Assembly (NCBI GenBank): GCA_038319025.1
Contig: JBBQCW010000022.1
Location: 1-49,823, forward strand
Length of the DNA stretch: 49,823 nt
Direction: 5' to 3'
Source: JBBQCW01 sp038319025
GTDB lineage: Bacteria; Actinomycetota; Thermoleophilia; Solirubrobacterales; Solirubrobacteraceae
The position numbers were made by a program, and so were the translations under genes. The notes beneath the pieces were generated by a model. That model made no database searches, was not told the origin of the DNA, and saw nothing but the letters and a program-made list of their open reading frames with translations. Shown here piece by piece: positions 23,913-32,853 of the stretch (positions are counted from its first letter, which is position 1; every line of letters begins with the position of its first letter).

Positions 23913-24539
23913 ATGAATCAGATCACCACACCCCAGCCCGAAATCGGCGGCGTCGAAGTCCACGGCATGACACGCGGATCGTTCATCCTGCGTGGCGCGC
24001 TCGCGGCCGGCTCCGTCTACGGCCTGAGCGCCGTGACCCCGTTCGTCGGGTCGGCACTCGCCCAGACCGGCACCAGCGATCTCGACATCGTCAACTTCGC
24101 GTTGACGCTCGAGTACCTGGAGGCAGCGTTCTACAAGAAGGCCCTCACATTGAAGCTCAGCGGCAAGGCCAAGGAGTACGCCAAGCAGTTCGGTGACACC
24201 GAGCAGCAGCACGTCGACGCGCTGATCGCCACGGCCAAGAGCCTGGGCGGTACGCCGGCGGCGATGCCGAAGTTCGTGTTCCCGATGAAGGACGAGAAGA
24301 GCTTCCTCAAGCTCGCTCAGACGCTCGAGGACACCGGCGTCGGTGCTTACAACGGCGCCGGCCCGTCGATCAAGAACAAGGACGTCCTGGCTGCGGCGGG
24401 CTCCATCGTCCAGATCGAGGCGCGCCACGCCGCCGCGATCCGCGCGCTGCGCGGACAGGACCCGGCACCGCTGGCGTTCGACAAGGCACTGGACACGGCC
24501 ACGGTGCTGGCTGCCGTCAAGCCGCTGATCATGGCCTAG
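23913..24539 (+). CDS. Exported ferritin-like protein (Ferritin_2), paralogue
   Basis: 208 residues from ATG 23913 with GAGAGGA upstream. The signal (MTRGSFILRGALAAGSVYGL to FVGSALAQ) has no lipobox cysteine and would be cut after ALA, unlike the neighbour. The ferritin-like bundle follows with LEYLEAAFY, DTEQQHVDAL and IVQIEARHAAA. It forms a two-gene unit with the preceding paralogue and is followed by a strong hairpin. Together they could store or handle iron or protect against oxidants outside the membrane; this is inference from the fold. Confidence 0.88.
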   Translation: MNQITTPQPEIGGVEVHGMTRGSFILRGALAAGSVYGLSAVTPFVGSALAQTGTSDLDIVNFALTLEYLEAAFYKKALTLKLSGKAKEYAKQFGDTEQQHVDALIATAKSLGGTPAAMPKFVFPMKDEKSFLKLAQTLEDTGVGAYNGAGPSIKNKDVLAAAGSIVQIEARHAAAIRALRGQDPAPLAFDKALDTATVLAAVKPLIMA

Positions 24540-24584
24540 GCAGGGCGCCCCTCGTGGGCTCTTGAGCCGGCCCGGCAGGATCAT

Positions 24585-24611
24585 GACGGCCCCGCATGGT
24601 GCGGGGCCGTC
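24585..24611. terminator. Strong hairpin between convergent genes
   Basis: A perfect 11-bp stem, GACGGCCCCGC with GCGGGGCCGTC, surrounds an ATGGT loop. There is no T-run, as is common in high-GC actinobacteria. It lies between the ferritin-like gene and the convergent GAP-family gene and can end both transcripts. Confidence 0.7.
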
Positions 24612-24619
24612 GTGCGTTC

Positions 24620-25279
24620 TCAGTGCAATCCGACGAGCGCGCGGATGATCAGCAGCGCTCCGACGAGGACGCACGCGCAGATCGCGATGGTGCGCCCGTG
24701 GCGCCGTCCCCAGCGGTCGATTTCCCCCACCCACTCGCGGGCGGCCTCGGGGCGCACGATGCAGGTGATGAGGGCCATGATCGGGACGGCACACCAGATC
24801 AGGCAGTAGATGGCCACGAGGATCGCGCTGGCGGCGAGGCTGGCGTCGTCGGCGGCGATCACGTTCAGCGCCAGCAGGTAGAAGATCCCCGGGAAGTGCG
24901 TCGCCGGCCCCGCGATTGCCGCGAGTTTCAACGACGGCTCACGCTCCTTGATCGAGGCCCAGCGACCTTTCCCGCCGGGGACGTCCTCCCCGTGCTTGCC
25001 GCCAAGGCGACCCGTGGCGACCCCGACGCCGAAGGTCAGGATGATGCCGCCGGCGATGAGGTCGACGATGGCTGGTGTGTCCTGCCCGGAGTCGGCGTTC
25101 GTCCCGGGGAACAGCACCAGGATGAGCGCGCCCACGGCCAGCGTGAAAAACAGGCTGGCGAACACATAGACGAACATCAGCCGCCGCGGCACGGGCGCGG
25201 ACAGCAGCGCGTAGACCGCGGCCATGCTGGTGGGCCGGATGGCCGTGGCCAAGGCGAGGAAGAAGACTTGGAAGACCAC
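24620..25279 (-). CDS. GAP-family (Sap/GPL-addressing-like) membrane protein
   Basis: 219 residues with about six hydrophobic helices (3-30, 34-58, 72-90, 120-140, 148-172, 198-216). The pattern FFLALATAIRPTSMAAVYALLSA at the start and SIKEREPSLKLAAIAGPATHFPG in the middle resembles the GAP (GPL-addressing protein/Sap) family within the LysE-like superfamily. Mycobacterial members help export of glycolipids. The substrate here is unknown. It is a single gene. Confidence 0.72.
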   Translation of the reverse strand: MVFQVFFLALATAIRPTSMAAVYALLSAPVPRRLMFVYVFASLFFTLAVGALILVLFPGTNADSGQDTPAIVDLIAGGIILTFGVGVATGRLGGKHGEDVPGGKGRWASIKEREPSLKLAAIAGPATHFPGIFYLLALNVIAADDASLAASAILVAIYCLIWCAVPIMALITCIVRPEAAREWVGEIDRWGRRHGRTIAICACVLVGALLIIRALVGLH

Positions 25280-25373
25280 GCCGGCACCATTCTGCGCGAA
25301 CGGGGCGCTGAGCGGGGGCTGGTACGCAAAAGTGATCTATGTGAACGCTTTTGCGACCCAGCTTCGAGGCGGC

Positions 25374-26633
25374 TCAGCCCAGTTCGGCTCCGGTCGCCGG
25401 ACGCACGCGGTAGGTCTGGCCCGCCTGCCGCAGGCGTTCCGTGAGGACCTCGCCAATCGCGGTGGCCGGCGTGAGGACTCCTGCCGTGTCAGGCAGCGCT
25501 TCACCGTCGAGGGCGAGGGCCAGCGCGGCTTCGCCGAGCATGACCGCCGTCGCCTTGTAGCCGGGGTCACCGGCGGCGCGGATCTCGGCGACGATGCGTG
25601 CGCCGCTGCCGGTCGAGGCGTGAACGTCGATCTTGAAGAAGCCCTTCTCTCGGGCCTCCTGGTCAGGCCCCTCGCCGGGATCCGGGAGCACATGGTCCAG
25701 CAGGCGCCGGGTGGGGGTTATGGACAGGCCGCCGACGAGCAGGCCGAGCCCGCCCGCGATCGCCGCCGCCTTCACCGGCCCGAGCGGCAGATCACCGGCG
25801 AGCATCAGCTCGCGGTAGCGCAGCCGTTCGCCGTAGGCGTGGCCCAGCAGCGCGTTGCTGCGGCGCACGACACGGGTGTTGATGGTGCCCATCGCGAACG
25901 GTGCGAGGTAGCCGCCCAGTGCCGGGTCGTGGATGACGCCCATCGGGTCGCGCTCGCGACCGAGCTTCGGCTCAGCGGCGCGGTCGGGGCTCAGGGCGTA
26001 CGGGTCACCCATGATGCGGCGTGCCGCCGGGTCGCGTCGAGCCTCGTCGAGCTGGCCGCGCAGTGAGTCGATGGTGCCGCCGCTGACGCCGCCACGCATC
26101 GCCTTCACGACGAGTGTGGTGTCCTGCAGCCCGCCGAGGTCGTGCTCGAGGGCGTGGGCGTGGAGTGCGAGGACGCCCAGGTCGGACGGGATCGAGTCGT
26201 AGCCGCAGGTGTGGACGATGCGCGCCCCGCTGGCCTTGGCCGCCTCGTCGTGGGCGTCGATCGAACGGCGCATGAAGAGCGGCTCGCCGGTGAGGTCGGC
26301 GTAGTGGGTGCCGGCCACCGCACAGGCCGCGACGAGCGGCATTCCGTAGCGCATGTACGGACCGACGGTGGTGGCCACGGCACGGGTCGAGGCGGCCAGG
26401 CTCGCCATGCCCGCCTCGTCGGCGCTGTCGGCGACGACGAGCGGCCAGTCAGCAGCACGGTCGCCGAATGCGGCCCGCGTCTGCTCCAGCTTCGCCCGCG
26501 AGCGACCGCCGAGCGCGATGCGCGCCCCCTCCGGGGCGTGCTCGGCCAGGTAGGCCGCGGTCAGCGCTCCGACGAAGCCGGTGGCCCCGAAGACGACGAC
26601 ATCGTGTTCACGGTCCTGCGGATGGGCGGTCAT
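25374..26633 (-). CDS. Saccharopine-dehydrogenase-like / trans-acting enoyl reductase family protein
   Basis: 419 residues. The N-terminal Rossmann fold VVVFGATGFVGALTAAYLA binds NAD(P); GGRSRAKLEQ follows as the second strand turn. Segments VGPYMRYGMPLVAACAVAGT and HYADLTGEPLFMRR are characteristic of the saccharopine dehydrogenase-like family to which mycobacterial trans-acting enoyl reductases belong (phthiocerol lipid pathway). GYDSIPSDLGVL matches too. In organisms without those lipids the family's substrate is not known. It is transcribed alone, divergent from a glycosyltransferase. Confidence 0.85.
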   Translation of the reverse strand: MTAHPQDREHDVVVFGATGFVGALTAAYLAEHAPEGARIALGGRSRAKLEQTRAAFGDRAADWPLVVADSADEAGMASLAASTRAVATTVGPYMRYGMPLVAACAVAGTHYADLTGEPLFMRRSIDAHDEAAKASGARIVHTCGYDSIPSDLGVLALHAHALEHDLGGLQDTTLVVKAMRGGVSGGTIDSLRGQLDEARRDPAARRIMGDPYALSPDRAAEPKLGRERDPMGVIHDPALGGYLAPFAMGTINTRVVRRSNALLGHAYGERLRYRELMLAGDLPLGPVKAAAIAGGLGLLVGGLSITPTRRLLDHVLPDPGEGPDQEAREKGFFKIDVHASTGSGARIVAEIRAAGDPGYKATAVMLGEAALALALDGEALPDTAGVLTPATAIGEVLTERLRQAGQTYRVRPATGAELG

Positions 26634-26748
26634 GTGCGCATTCTCGCGCCCCGGGCGAGTCGGTGTCAGGCCGGCTCGGGCAGCGGGCGGCAGTACGGGC
26701 GCGCGTGGGCCTGTTCCGCACGAAATACCGAGCTACTAAGCTCACGCC

Positions 26749-27828
26749 ATGCCCCGTTCCCCGTATCCGGCCTCGCTGCGCTCCCGGCTCGCCCACGCGC
26801 TGGACCGCCGGTTCGCGGCGCTGCACGCGGATCTCGCCGGTGGGCGTGCTGAGCTCGCCGCGGCGCGCGACGAGATCGAGGTGGTTCGTGCCGAGACCGC
26901 CGCCGCGGGGGATGACGTAGCGGCCGCCCGCGCCGAGACGGCCGCGGCCCACGCCGAGCTCGCCCGGCTGGGCGACATCGTCGCGGACATGGACGCGCGG
27001 CTGGCCGTGCTGCGTGACCAATCCGACGAGCAGGTGATCCCGCTGCTGCGCGAGTTGCTCATCGACGATGCCGGCAACCGCCGTCGGCTGGAGGCACTGC
27101 GCGCGGCGCCGCTGTACGCGCAGGCGTATGACGATCCCGCGCCACTGGTCTCGATCTGCATCGCGACGAAGCGCGACCGCGCCCATCTGCTCACCGAGCG
27201 GGCGATCCCCTCCGCGCTGGCCCAGACCTACCCCCATGTCGAGATCGTGGTCGTGGGCGATGGCTTTGACCCGCGTGAGGATCCGAGGGTCGCTGCGCTC
27301 GATGACCCGCGACTTCGGTTCGGTGCGGTCATGCATCACCTCGAGGATCCGGATCCGAGGCGCGCGTGGTTCACCGGCGCCACCCTCCCGCGCCAAGAGG
27401 CCCGCGCGCTGGCCCGGGGGTCCTGGCTGACCGACCTCGACGACGACGACGCACTGTGCCCCGCTGCGGTGGAATCACTGCTGAACCACGCCCGCGCGGG
27501 GGGTGTGGAGGTCGCCTCAGGCCTGATGCGTCGCCATGTGCCGGGCCCAGAGCCCCCGACGGTCATCGAGGGCATCGACCCGGCGTTCGTTCCCGCCTGG
27601 TCGATGCTGCCGGACGGGTGGCGCGGTCGGTCGTGCACGGCGGCGATCTGGCATGCCGGGCTGCGCTCATTCGTCCGCATCCGCGCGGCCGCTCTGCTCG
27701 GCGTCCCCGGCGATCTCTTTCTGACCATCCGCCTGGCGCGGGCCGGCGTGCGGTTCTCAGTGCTGGACGAGGTCGTGTACGAGTACTACCCCGGCTTGCT
27801 GTGGGACCAGCCGGCCGGCCTCGGTTGA
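26749..27828 (+). CDS. Family 2-type glycosyltransferase with N-terminal coiled coil
   Basis: 359 residues. About residues 20-100 form a heptad-rich Ala/Glu/Arg coiled coil. From about 125 a GT-A fold begins: APLVSICIATKRDRAHLLTE, with IEIVVVGDG-like strand and the metal-binding acidic cluster SWLTDLDDDDALCP near 225. The catalytic region is shorter than in many GT2 enzymes and the C-terminal part ends with FLTIRLARAGVRFSVLDEVVYEYYPG. The coiled coil suggests oligomerisation or tethering. Acceptor and donor are unknown. Confidence 0.8.
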   Translation: MPRSPYPASLRSRLAHALDRRFAALHADLAGGRAELAAARDEIEVVRAETAAAGDDVAAARAETAAAHAELARLGDIVADMDARLAVLRDQSDEQVIPLLRELLIDDAGNRRRLEALRAAPLYAQAYDDPAPLVSICIATKRDRAHLLTERAIPSALAQTYPHVEIVVVGDGFDPREDPRVAALDDPRLRFGAVMHHLEDPDPRRAWFTGATLPRQEARALARGSWLTDLDDDDALCPAAVESLLNHARAGGVEVASGLMRRHVPGPEPPTVIEGIDPAFVPAWSMLPDGWRGRSCTAAIWHAGLRSFVRIRAAALLGVPGDLFLTIRLARAGVRFSVLDEVVYEYYPGLLWDQPAGLG

Positions 27829-28545
27829 TCGCCTCCGCGGGCGTTCCAACGAACGCGCGTGGCCGGGAGCGACGGAGGCGGGTGGCGCGCGACCAAATCG
27901 CGCACTGCTGCGGGCTTCTACCGTCAGCGAGTACGGGAGCGCCGCCGGCCGGGGCCCCGACGAGTCACTACTGGCGGATTGTGGTGGCCTGCCAACCACT
28001 GGCTGCCCAGAGTCGGTATCGCCGCCGATCGGCAAGGGGACGTTGAGCACGCGTGGCACGGAGGCCGGACTGTGGTCGATTGCGCCGCTGTGCGACCGTA
28101 AGCGACCAAGGTTCGCGCGATCGGGTCCCGCGACCCCGGCGTGCCGCACCCGCAAGACAGCACAATCGCCGAGGTCGCCAAAGCACGGGTGCCAGGGGTA
28201 TCCGCTCCGTGACATCGCGCACACGCCAGTCGCGGATGATCGGCTCGAGAATCAAACGCAGGCGCAGGTGGCGGCGAATGCGGACCGAAAGGCCAGTGGC
28301 CGTGCGGGATTTAGGCCCGCAGCACGACGCCTGGAGGTCGGCCCGGGCGTCTCAGGGCGGCGTGTCTTGGGACCGGCCCGGACCCTACCGGGCGTGTCAC
28401 AAGCTTGTTACAATGTCCTCCACTGGACCGGTTGAGCTTTACGTCCAGGCGGTACGGCCGGTTTCAGCCACGGCCCGGGAGCAACGGCAGCGCCAAGCCC
28501 CGCCGCGTCAGGAATCCGCATACCCCCCGACGCAGAAGGAATCTC
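27829..28545. other. 717-bp stretch without a supported gene
   Basis: Several open frames cross this region on both strands but none has family-like sequence or a good start; they show the Arg/Pro/Ala bias of antisense or random high-GC frames. The right part holds a promoter-like TACAAT (28409-28414), a 10-bp palindrome ACAAGCTTGT (28399-28408) and about 130 bp of GC-rich leader before a short ORF. The rest may be a decayed gene. Confidence 0.5.
28399..28414 (+). promoter_or_regulatory. Palindrome with adjoining -10-like hexamer
   Basis: ACAAGCTTGT is a perfect palindrome, directly followed by TACAAT, a good -10 match and one of few AT-rich spots in the region. A -35 element is not clear. 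It would serve the short ORF at 28546. Confidence 0.35.
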
Positions 28546-28686
28546 ATGAACCATCGCCTCGTTGCGGCGCTCACCCGCGCCATCGCCCGCACATCCGATA
28601 GCACCCCCACGGTGCATTTCCATCAGGACGGCGCCGTCGCCCCGTGCTTCGACAGCCGCTGCGACCGGCCGCGCCTCGAAGTCTGA
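28546..28686 (+). CDS. Small 46-residue protein with paired cysteines
   Basis: ATG 28546 is preceded by AAGGA at good spacing, and the frame encodes 46 residues ending at TGA 28686. The basic helical start MNHRLVAALTRAIART is followed by VHFHQDGAVAPCFDSRCDRP with a C-x4-C pair and an HFH. The composition differs from the random frames around it, and I have the impression of a recurrent actinobacterial small-protein pattern with HFH...PxPCxDxxC, which I cannot verify. It faces the sensor kinase gene tail to tail with a 3-bp gap. No function is suggested. Confidence 0.5.
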   Translation: MNHRLVAALTRAIARTSDSTPTVHFHQDGAVAPCFDSRCDRPRLEV

Positions 28687-28689
28687 TCG

Positions 28690-30186
28690 CTACGCCCGCA
28701 GACGCAGCGTCATACGCGCCCCGCCGAGCGGGGCGTCGCCGATCTGCAGCGCCCCGTCGTGCAGCACGCCCTGCTGCGCGACGAGGGCGAGGCCCAGGCC
28801 GCTGCCCGCACCGCCGGCGCCTGTCCCGCGCACGAACCGCTCGGTGACCTGATCGCGCTCGGCGGCCGGGATGCCCGGACCGTCGTCGTCCACCGTCACG
28901 ACGACCACACCCTCCGCCGCCGCCACCGTGGTGGCGACGGTGCCGTCGGCCCGCCCGTGGCGGGCCGCGTTCTCGAGCAGGTTGTCGATCGCCAGTCGCA
29001 GTCCATCGGGCCAGCCGGCCAGCACCGCCTCCGCGCCGTCGGGCGCCGTCAACGTGAACGTGATGGCCCGATGGCGCCGTCGCGCGGCCTGCACCGCGGT
29101 GTCGGCGACCTCCGCAACGTCCACTGACTCCCGCGGGATCGCCTCGGCGGCGTCGGCGCGGGCCAGTGCCTGAAGACCCTCCAGCAGCGCCGCCATTCGC
29201 TGCTGCTCATCGCTCAGTTCACCGACGATCGTCGCCCGCTCCGGGATGTCGGGATGCGCACGGAGTGTGTCGAGGTTCGCGCCCATCGCGGCCAGCGGGG
29301 TTCGCAACTCGTGGCCCACGTCACCGGCGAAGCGGCGACTGGCGGCCAGCGCGGCCTCACGCTCGGCGCCGGTCAGCGCGATGCGGTCGAGCATCATGTT
29401 GAGCGTCCCCGCCAGGTCGTCGACCTCGCGCGGACCGCCGCGCGGCAACCGGTCCTCCTCGCCGCCCGGCGCCGATACGCTCGCCGCACCGGCGCGCAGG
29501 CGCTCCAGCGCGGCCAGCGCCACCCGGGCGAGCAGGAAGGCCACGCCGCCGGCCAGCAGCAGGCCAAGCAACCCGACCACGATCATGCGGTCGCGCAGGT
29601 CGGCGATCCGCGCGTCGACATCGGCGGACGATGCGGCCACCTCGATGCGGCCGATGGTCGACACTCCGGTGCGGGTGATGATGCGCGTCGGCAACCAGAC
29701 GGCGCGGTAGTCCTGGCCGTGAACGGTGACGGTCTGCACCTCGCCGCCGTGGGCCGGTACCGGGAACGGGGTGGGGGCGGCCGGGCCTGCGCTCGCCAGC
29801 GTGCGCGAGCCACTCACGATTCGGGAGAATTCGCCGTTGCGCGCGGTGGAGTCACTCAGGCGCCGCGTGAGGCTCGGGAAGTTGGGGTTGACGAGCTCGA
29901 CGGCAGGGGCACCGGCCGGGGGAGCCCCCGGGGGAACAGGGCCCGCCGGTGTGCCGACCGGTGGCGGTAAGAGGCTCTGGCCCGGGGGCAGCCCGGGCTG
30001 GCCGCGACCCGGCGGGCGCCCTGCCGCGCCGCGGGCGCCCTGTCGCGCGGAACGCAGCACCTGCCGGTCGAGCCCGCTGCGTTCGCCGGAGGCGAACGTG
30101 GACACCACGACCACGAGCACCACCGCGAGGGTGATGGCCACGGCGGCGATGGCCGCCAACGTCACTCGTGCCTGAAGGCTGCGCAT
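28690..30186 (-). CDS. Sensor histidine kinase with proline-rich sensor region
   Basis: 498 residues. Membrane helix 1 (about 8-32), an extracytoplasmic region of 165 residues that is Pro/Gly-rich at 55-100, helix 2 (200-225), HAMP linker (226-280), HisKA with the phosphoacceptor H292 in DVGHELRTPL, and a HATPase_c domain with N box (LLENAARHG), G1 (DDGPGIP) and G2 (GSGLGLALV). It is a complete class I kinase. It starts 11 bp behind a response regulator and is the last gene of a three-gene unit with a secreted protein upstream, which may be its ligand or target. Confidence 0.94.
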   Translation of the reverse strand: MRSLQARVTLAAIAAVAITLAVVLVVVVSTFASGERSGLDRQVLRSARQGARGAAGRPPGRGQPGLPPGQSLLPPPVGTPAGPVPPGAPPAGAPAVELVNPNFPSLTRRLSDSTARNGEFSRIVSGSRTLASAGPAAPTPFPVPAHGGEVQTVTVHGQDYRAVWLPTRIITRTGVSTIGRIEVAASSADVDARIADLRDRMIVVGLLGLLLAGGVAFLLARVALAALERLRAGAASVSAPGGEEDRLPRGGPREVDDLAGTLNMMLDRIALTGAEREAALAASRRFAGDVGHELRTPLAAMGANLDTLRAHPDIPERATIVGELSDEQQRMAALLEGLQALARADAAEAIPRESVDVAEVADTAVQAARRRHRAITFTLTAPDGAEAVLAGWPDGLRLAIDNLLENAARHGRADGTVATTVAAAEGVVVVTVDDDGPGIPAAERDQVTERFVRGTGAGGAGSGLGLALVAQQGVLHDGALQIGDAPLGGARMTLRLRA

Positions 30187-30197
30187 CGCGGTGCAGG

Positions 30198-30884
30198 CTA
30201 CGCCCGCAGAACGAATCCGTGCCCACGGACGGTGTGCACGATGCGCTCCTCGCCGTTGGCCTCCAGCTTGCGGCGCAGGTAGCCGATGAACACGTCGACC
30301 ACGTTCGTCTGCACGTCGAACGTGTAGCCCCAGACCTGCTCCAGCAGTTGCGTGCGGGTGAGCACCATGCCGGCGTGGCGGGCCAGCGTCTCCAGTAGTT
30401 CGAACTCGCGGGAGGTCAGATCCAGCTCGCGGCCGTCGATGGTTGAGAGCCGACGCTGGGGGTCGATGCGTAACGGCCCGACACTCACGGCCACGCGGGC
30501 GCGGTCCGGGCGCCGGCGCAGCAAGGCCTGCAGTCGGGCGAGGAGTTCCTCCATCGCAAACGGCTTGACGAGGTAGTCATCGGCACCGGCGGCCAGGCCG
30601 GCGACCCGGTCGTCCACGCCGTCGCGGGCGGAGAGGATCAGGATCGGCACGTCGTCACCTTGCCCGCGTACCCGGCGCGTGACCTCGACGCCGTCGATCC
30701 CCGGCATCGTCACGTCCAGGACGATCAGCGCCGGGGCCTCGCTGGCGAGTGCGGCGAGCGCTTCGTCGCCGTCGGCGGCTTCGGAAACGGCGAAGCCCTC
30801 GAGGCGCAGCGCGCGCTCGAGGGCCTGCCGGATGCCCGCGTCATCGTCGACGACGAGGACGCGGGCGGGATCGGTTCCGGTCAC
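30198..30884 (-). CDS. OmpR/PhoB-family response regulator
   Basis: 228 residues. The receiver domain shows acidic pocket D13-D15 (VVDDDAG), phosphoacceptor D57 (IVLDVTMPG), and the conserved Ser and Lys (LSARDG, LVKPFAMEE). A winged-helix Trans_reg_C domain follows from about 130 (GRELDLTSREFELLETL and VQTNVVDVFIGYLRRKLE). It starts by ATGA overlap with the secreted protein gene and pairs with the kinase 11 bp downstream. Direct 11-bp repeats of the type at 13520 and 14837 would suit this class, but no link to this regulator is shown. Confidence 0.95.
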   Translation of the reverse strand: MTGTDPARVLVVDDDAGIRQALERALRLEGFAVSEAADGDEALAALASEAPALIVLDVTMPGIDGVEVTRRVRGQGDDVPILILSARDGVDDRVAGLAAGADDYLVKPFAMEELLARLQALLRRRPDRARVAVSVGPLRIDPQRRLSTIDGRELDLTSREFELLETLARHAGMVLTRTQLLEQVWGYTFDVQTNVVDVFIGYLRRKLEANGEERIVHTVRGHGFVLRA

Positions 30885-31627
30885 CCGGTGGTGGTCCCGG
30901 CCGGCGGCGCTGGCGGCGCCGGCGGAGCGGGCGTCGCCTTGTTGATTGCGCTCACCAGCTCGTCGGTGCTGACGCCCAACGCCTTGGCGACCTCTGACCG
31001 GAACGAGGTGACCTCGGCCGCACGCTCCGCCTCGGTGGGAGGTGTCTGCGCGGCAGCCTTCCCGGACCGCTTCTTCAGCTTCAACCGGGCCGACGGCTTG
31101 GTGCTCTTGTCGGGGCCTCCCTGATCCCAGTTCTTGAGGATCTGTGACCTTTCGTCGGCCGTCAGCTTGCCCTCGGACACGCTCTTGTCGAGCCGCGTGA
31201 CGATCGCGCCGCGCACAGCCGCAGTGACAGCGGCGCCATCCTTGCCAAGCTCCTTAGCGATGGCGTCATAGTGCTTGGTGCGGGCCGCCAGGTGCTCAGC
31301 GGCGGTGCCGGCGCCGGGGCCGCCACCAGGGCCGCCCATCGGGCCGCCGGGGTGGCAGTTCCCACCGCCACCCGGACCCTGCGGGTGCGCGGGAGCACCG
31401 GTCGGCGGGTCGGGATGCATAGCGGCCTGGGAGAGGCGCAGTGCGGGCGGGCCGCCACCGGGGCCGCCCGGGCGCGGGCCGGCCGGAGGCGCAGTGGCGG
31501 GGGTGCTCGTGGTGGCCGTGCTGGTGCTGGAAGTCGCGGCGAAGGACGGAAGGACGGTCATCGCTCCTGCGGTGAGAGCAGAAGCGGTGGCGATTGTGAT
31601 GCCGGTCTTGATTCGGCTGCTGATCAT
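30881..31627 (-). CDS. Secreted Gly/Pro-rich protein linked to the two-component system
   Basis: 248 residues. A signal peptide ends near residue 31 (VLPSFAAT). Residues 40-115 are low complexity, rich in Pro and Gly with His (GGNCHPGGPMGGPGGGPG). From about 118 two short helical repeats follow, each like a small alpha-helical domain: HYDAIAKELGKDGAAVTAAV and FRSEVAKALGVSTDELVSAI; the motif KLTADERSQILKNW lies between. No family function is known to me. The gene is first in an operon with response regulator and kinase, so the product may be sensed or be part of the signal. Confidence 0.8.
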   Translation of the reverse strand: MISSRIKTGITIATASALTAGAMTVLPSFAATSSTSTATTSTPATAPPAGPRPGGPGGGPPALRLSQAAMHPDPPTGAPAHPQGPGGGGNCHPGGPMGGPGGGPGAGTAAEHLAARTKHYDAIAKELGKDGAAVTAAVRGAIVTRLDKSVSEGKLTADERSQILKNWDQGGPDKSTKPSARLKLKKRSGKAAAQTPPTEAERAAEVTSFRSEVAKALGVSTDELVSAINKATPAPPAPPAPPAGTTTG

Positions 31628-31710
31628 GGGTTGCTTCCTCCTGGGGTGAGGGGTCGATGCACCATCAGGATGGGCCCCACGTTTGTGGCCGCTCTAAGAA
31701 TCGCTAAAGC

Positions 31711-32853
31711 TCAATATCCGTTGAAGGTGCCGCCGGTCTGCTTCAGGGCACCCGGAATTTCCGTGGCCGCCACCCTCGGGTTGCGCAGCACGCTGGAATT
31801 GATCCAGCCGACGACTCCGGCGGGCACGTACTTCGCGTTCACGACCGTCACGCACGAGTACGCCCGGCAGCAGCCGTGGTCGTTCTTGTTGGCCGTCTCC
31901 GCCGGGCATTTGATCGACGGGTTGTAGAGCGTGCACTTGTAGCAGTGGCGGTCCACCAGATCGCCCGGCACGAGCCAGAAGATCGTGGTGCTGTCGGCCT
32001 GATACTTGAGGTTGTAGCGCTCGTGGGAGAGGTCGCCGATCAGTGGGAAGTCGTCGATGTTCTCCTGGATACCGACCTGCAATCGGGTGCTCGCGCCGCA
32101 GTGCCCGAGGCTGGTGGAGCCGCCCAAACACTTGAACCCGGGATCGTTCGGGCGCGCCGCATGCCGACACTGCGTCTTGTACTTGGACGAGGCATCAGTA
32201 CCGGCGCGGCAGTCAAAATCCAAGTCGGCGGGGCCGCAGAGCACACCGTCGAACCCCGGATCGTGTCGGCTGTACTGGACGCTGCCCGAGGAGTGCGCGA
32301 TCCAACCGCCCTTGTTCCATGTGCCTGAGATCGCATGCGTGGCCGGGATGCCCCAGACGAACTTCCCGTCCGTGCCGCGCGTGGGCCGCAGCGGCGGCGC
32401 CGGGCAGTCGTTGCGCACGCCGCCCGTGCGGTCGTTCTGCCGCTCGGACTGACGGCCGAAGATGCCGCCGACCTTGATGATGCACGGCTCGCCGTACTTG
32501 TAGACGATCGGCGCGTCGGGCTCGGGGCCCTTGCGGACGGCAACGCCCTTGCGGCCGCGAGGGAGGACATCGGCCGGCTCCGAACGGACCACCTGCCACG
32601 GTTCGTAACACACGTGGATGCGGCCGCGGGCGATGCCGCACCCGCCGGGGACGGCCCCTGACGCGACAGCCTCGCGAGCCTTCTTCCCGGTGGTCTGCGT
32701 CGTATCGCCGTGGTGTCCGCTGGCCTTCCCGCACGCCGCCAGCGCCTGAGCGCTCATCAAACCGACAGCGGTCGTACCTAGCAGCCGGCGCCGGGAAAAC
32801 GCCTGTGCGGCCAAGCGGTCACCGGTGCGGCGGACGAGGTCGTCAATGCTCAT
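31711..32853 (-). CDS. Tat-exported Cys-rich protein resembling methylamine dehydrogenase light chain (MauA)
   Basis: 380 residues with 16 cysteines. The N terminus SRRRLLGTTAVGLMSAQALAAC is a twin-arginine signal with a possible lipobox. Residues about 50-190 look like an SH3-type beta domain (GRKGVAVRKGPEPDAPIVYK, WNKGGWIAHSSG). The C-terminal half has a MauA-like pattern: FKCLGGSTSLGHC parallels the CxCxGGSxxxC loop of MauA, followed by FWLVPG and a CC pair in DHGCCRAYSC; tryptophans that could form a tryptophan-derived quinone are present. MauA proteins use Tat export. It overlaps a MauD-like gene by 11 bp, behind a MauE-like gene. No heavy chain or MauG is near. Assignment is by pattern, moderate confidence. 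Confidence 0.65.
   Translation of the reverse strand: MSIDDLVRRTGDRLAAQAFSRRRLLGTTAVGLMSAQALAACGKASGHHGDTTQTTGKKAREAVASGAVPGGCGIARGRIHVCYEPWQVVRSEPADVLPRGRKGVAVRKGPEPDAPIVYKYGEPCIIKVGGIFGRQSERQNDRTGGVRNDCPAPPLRPTRGTDGKFVWGIPATHAISGTWNKGGWIAHSSGSVQYSRHDPGFDGVLCGPADLDFDCRAGTDASSKYKTQCRHAARPNDPGFKCLGGSTSLGHCGASTRLQVGIQENIDDFPLIGDLSHERYNLKYQADSTTIFWLVPGDLVDRHCYKCTLYNPSIKCPAETANKNDHGCCRAYSCVTVVNAKYVPAGVVGWINSSVLRNPRVAATEIPGALKQTGGTFNGY

Noticed and set aside
28043..28435. 130-residue ORF in the gene-poor region
   Set aside because: Arg/Pro/Ala bias, no clear start site and no family pattern; it overlaps the promoter-like sequence.
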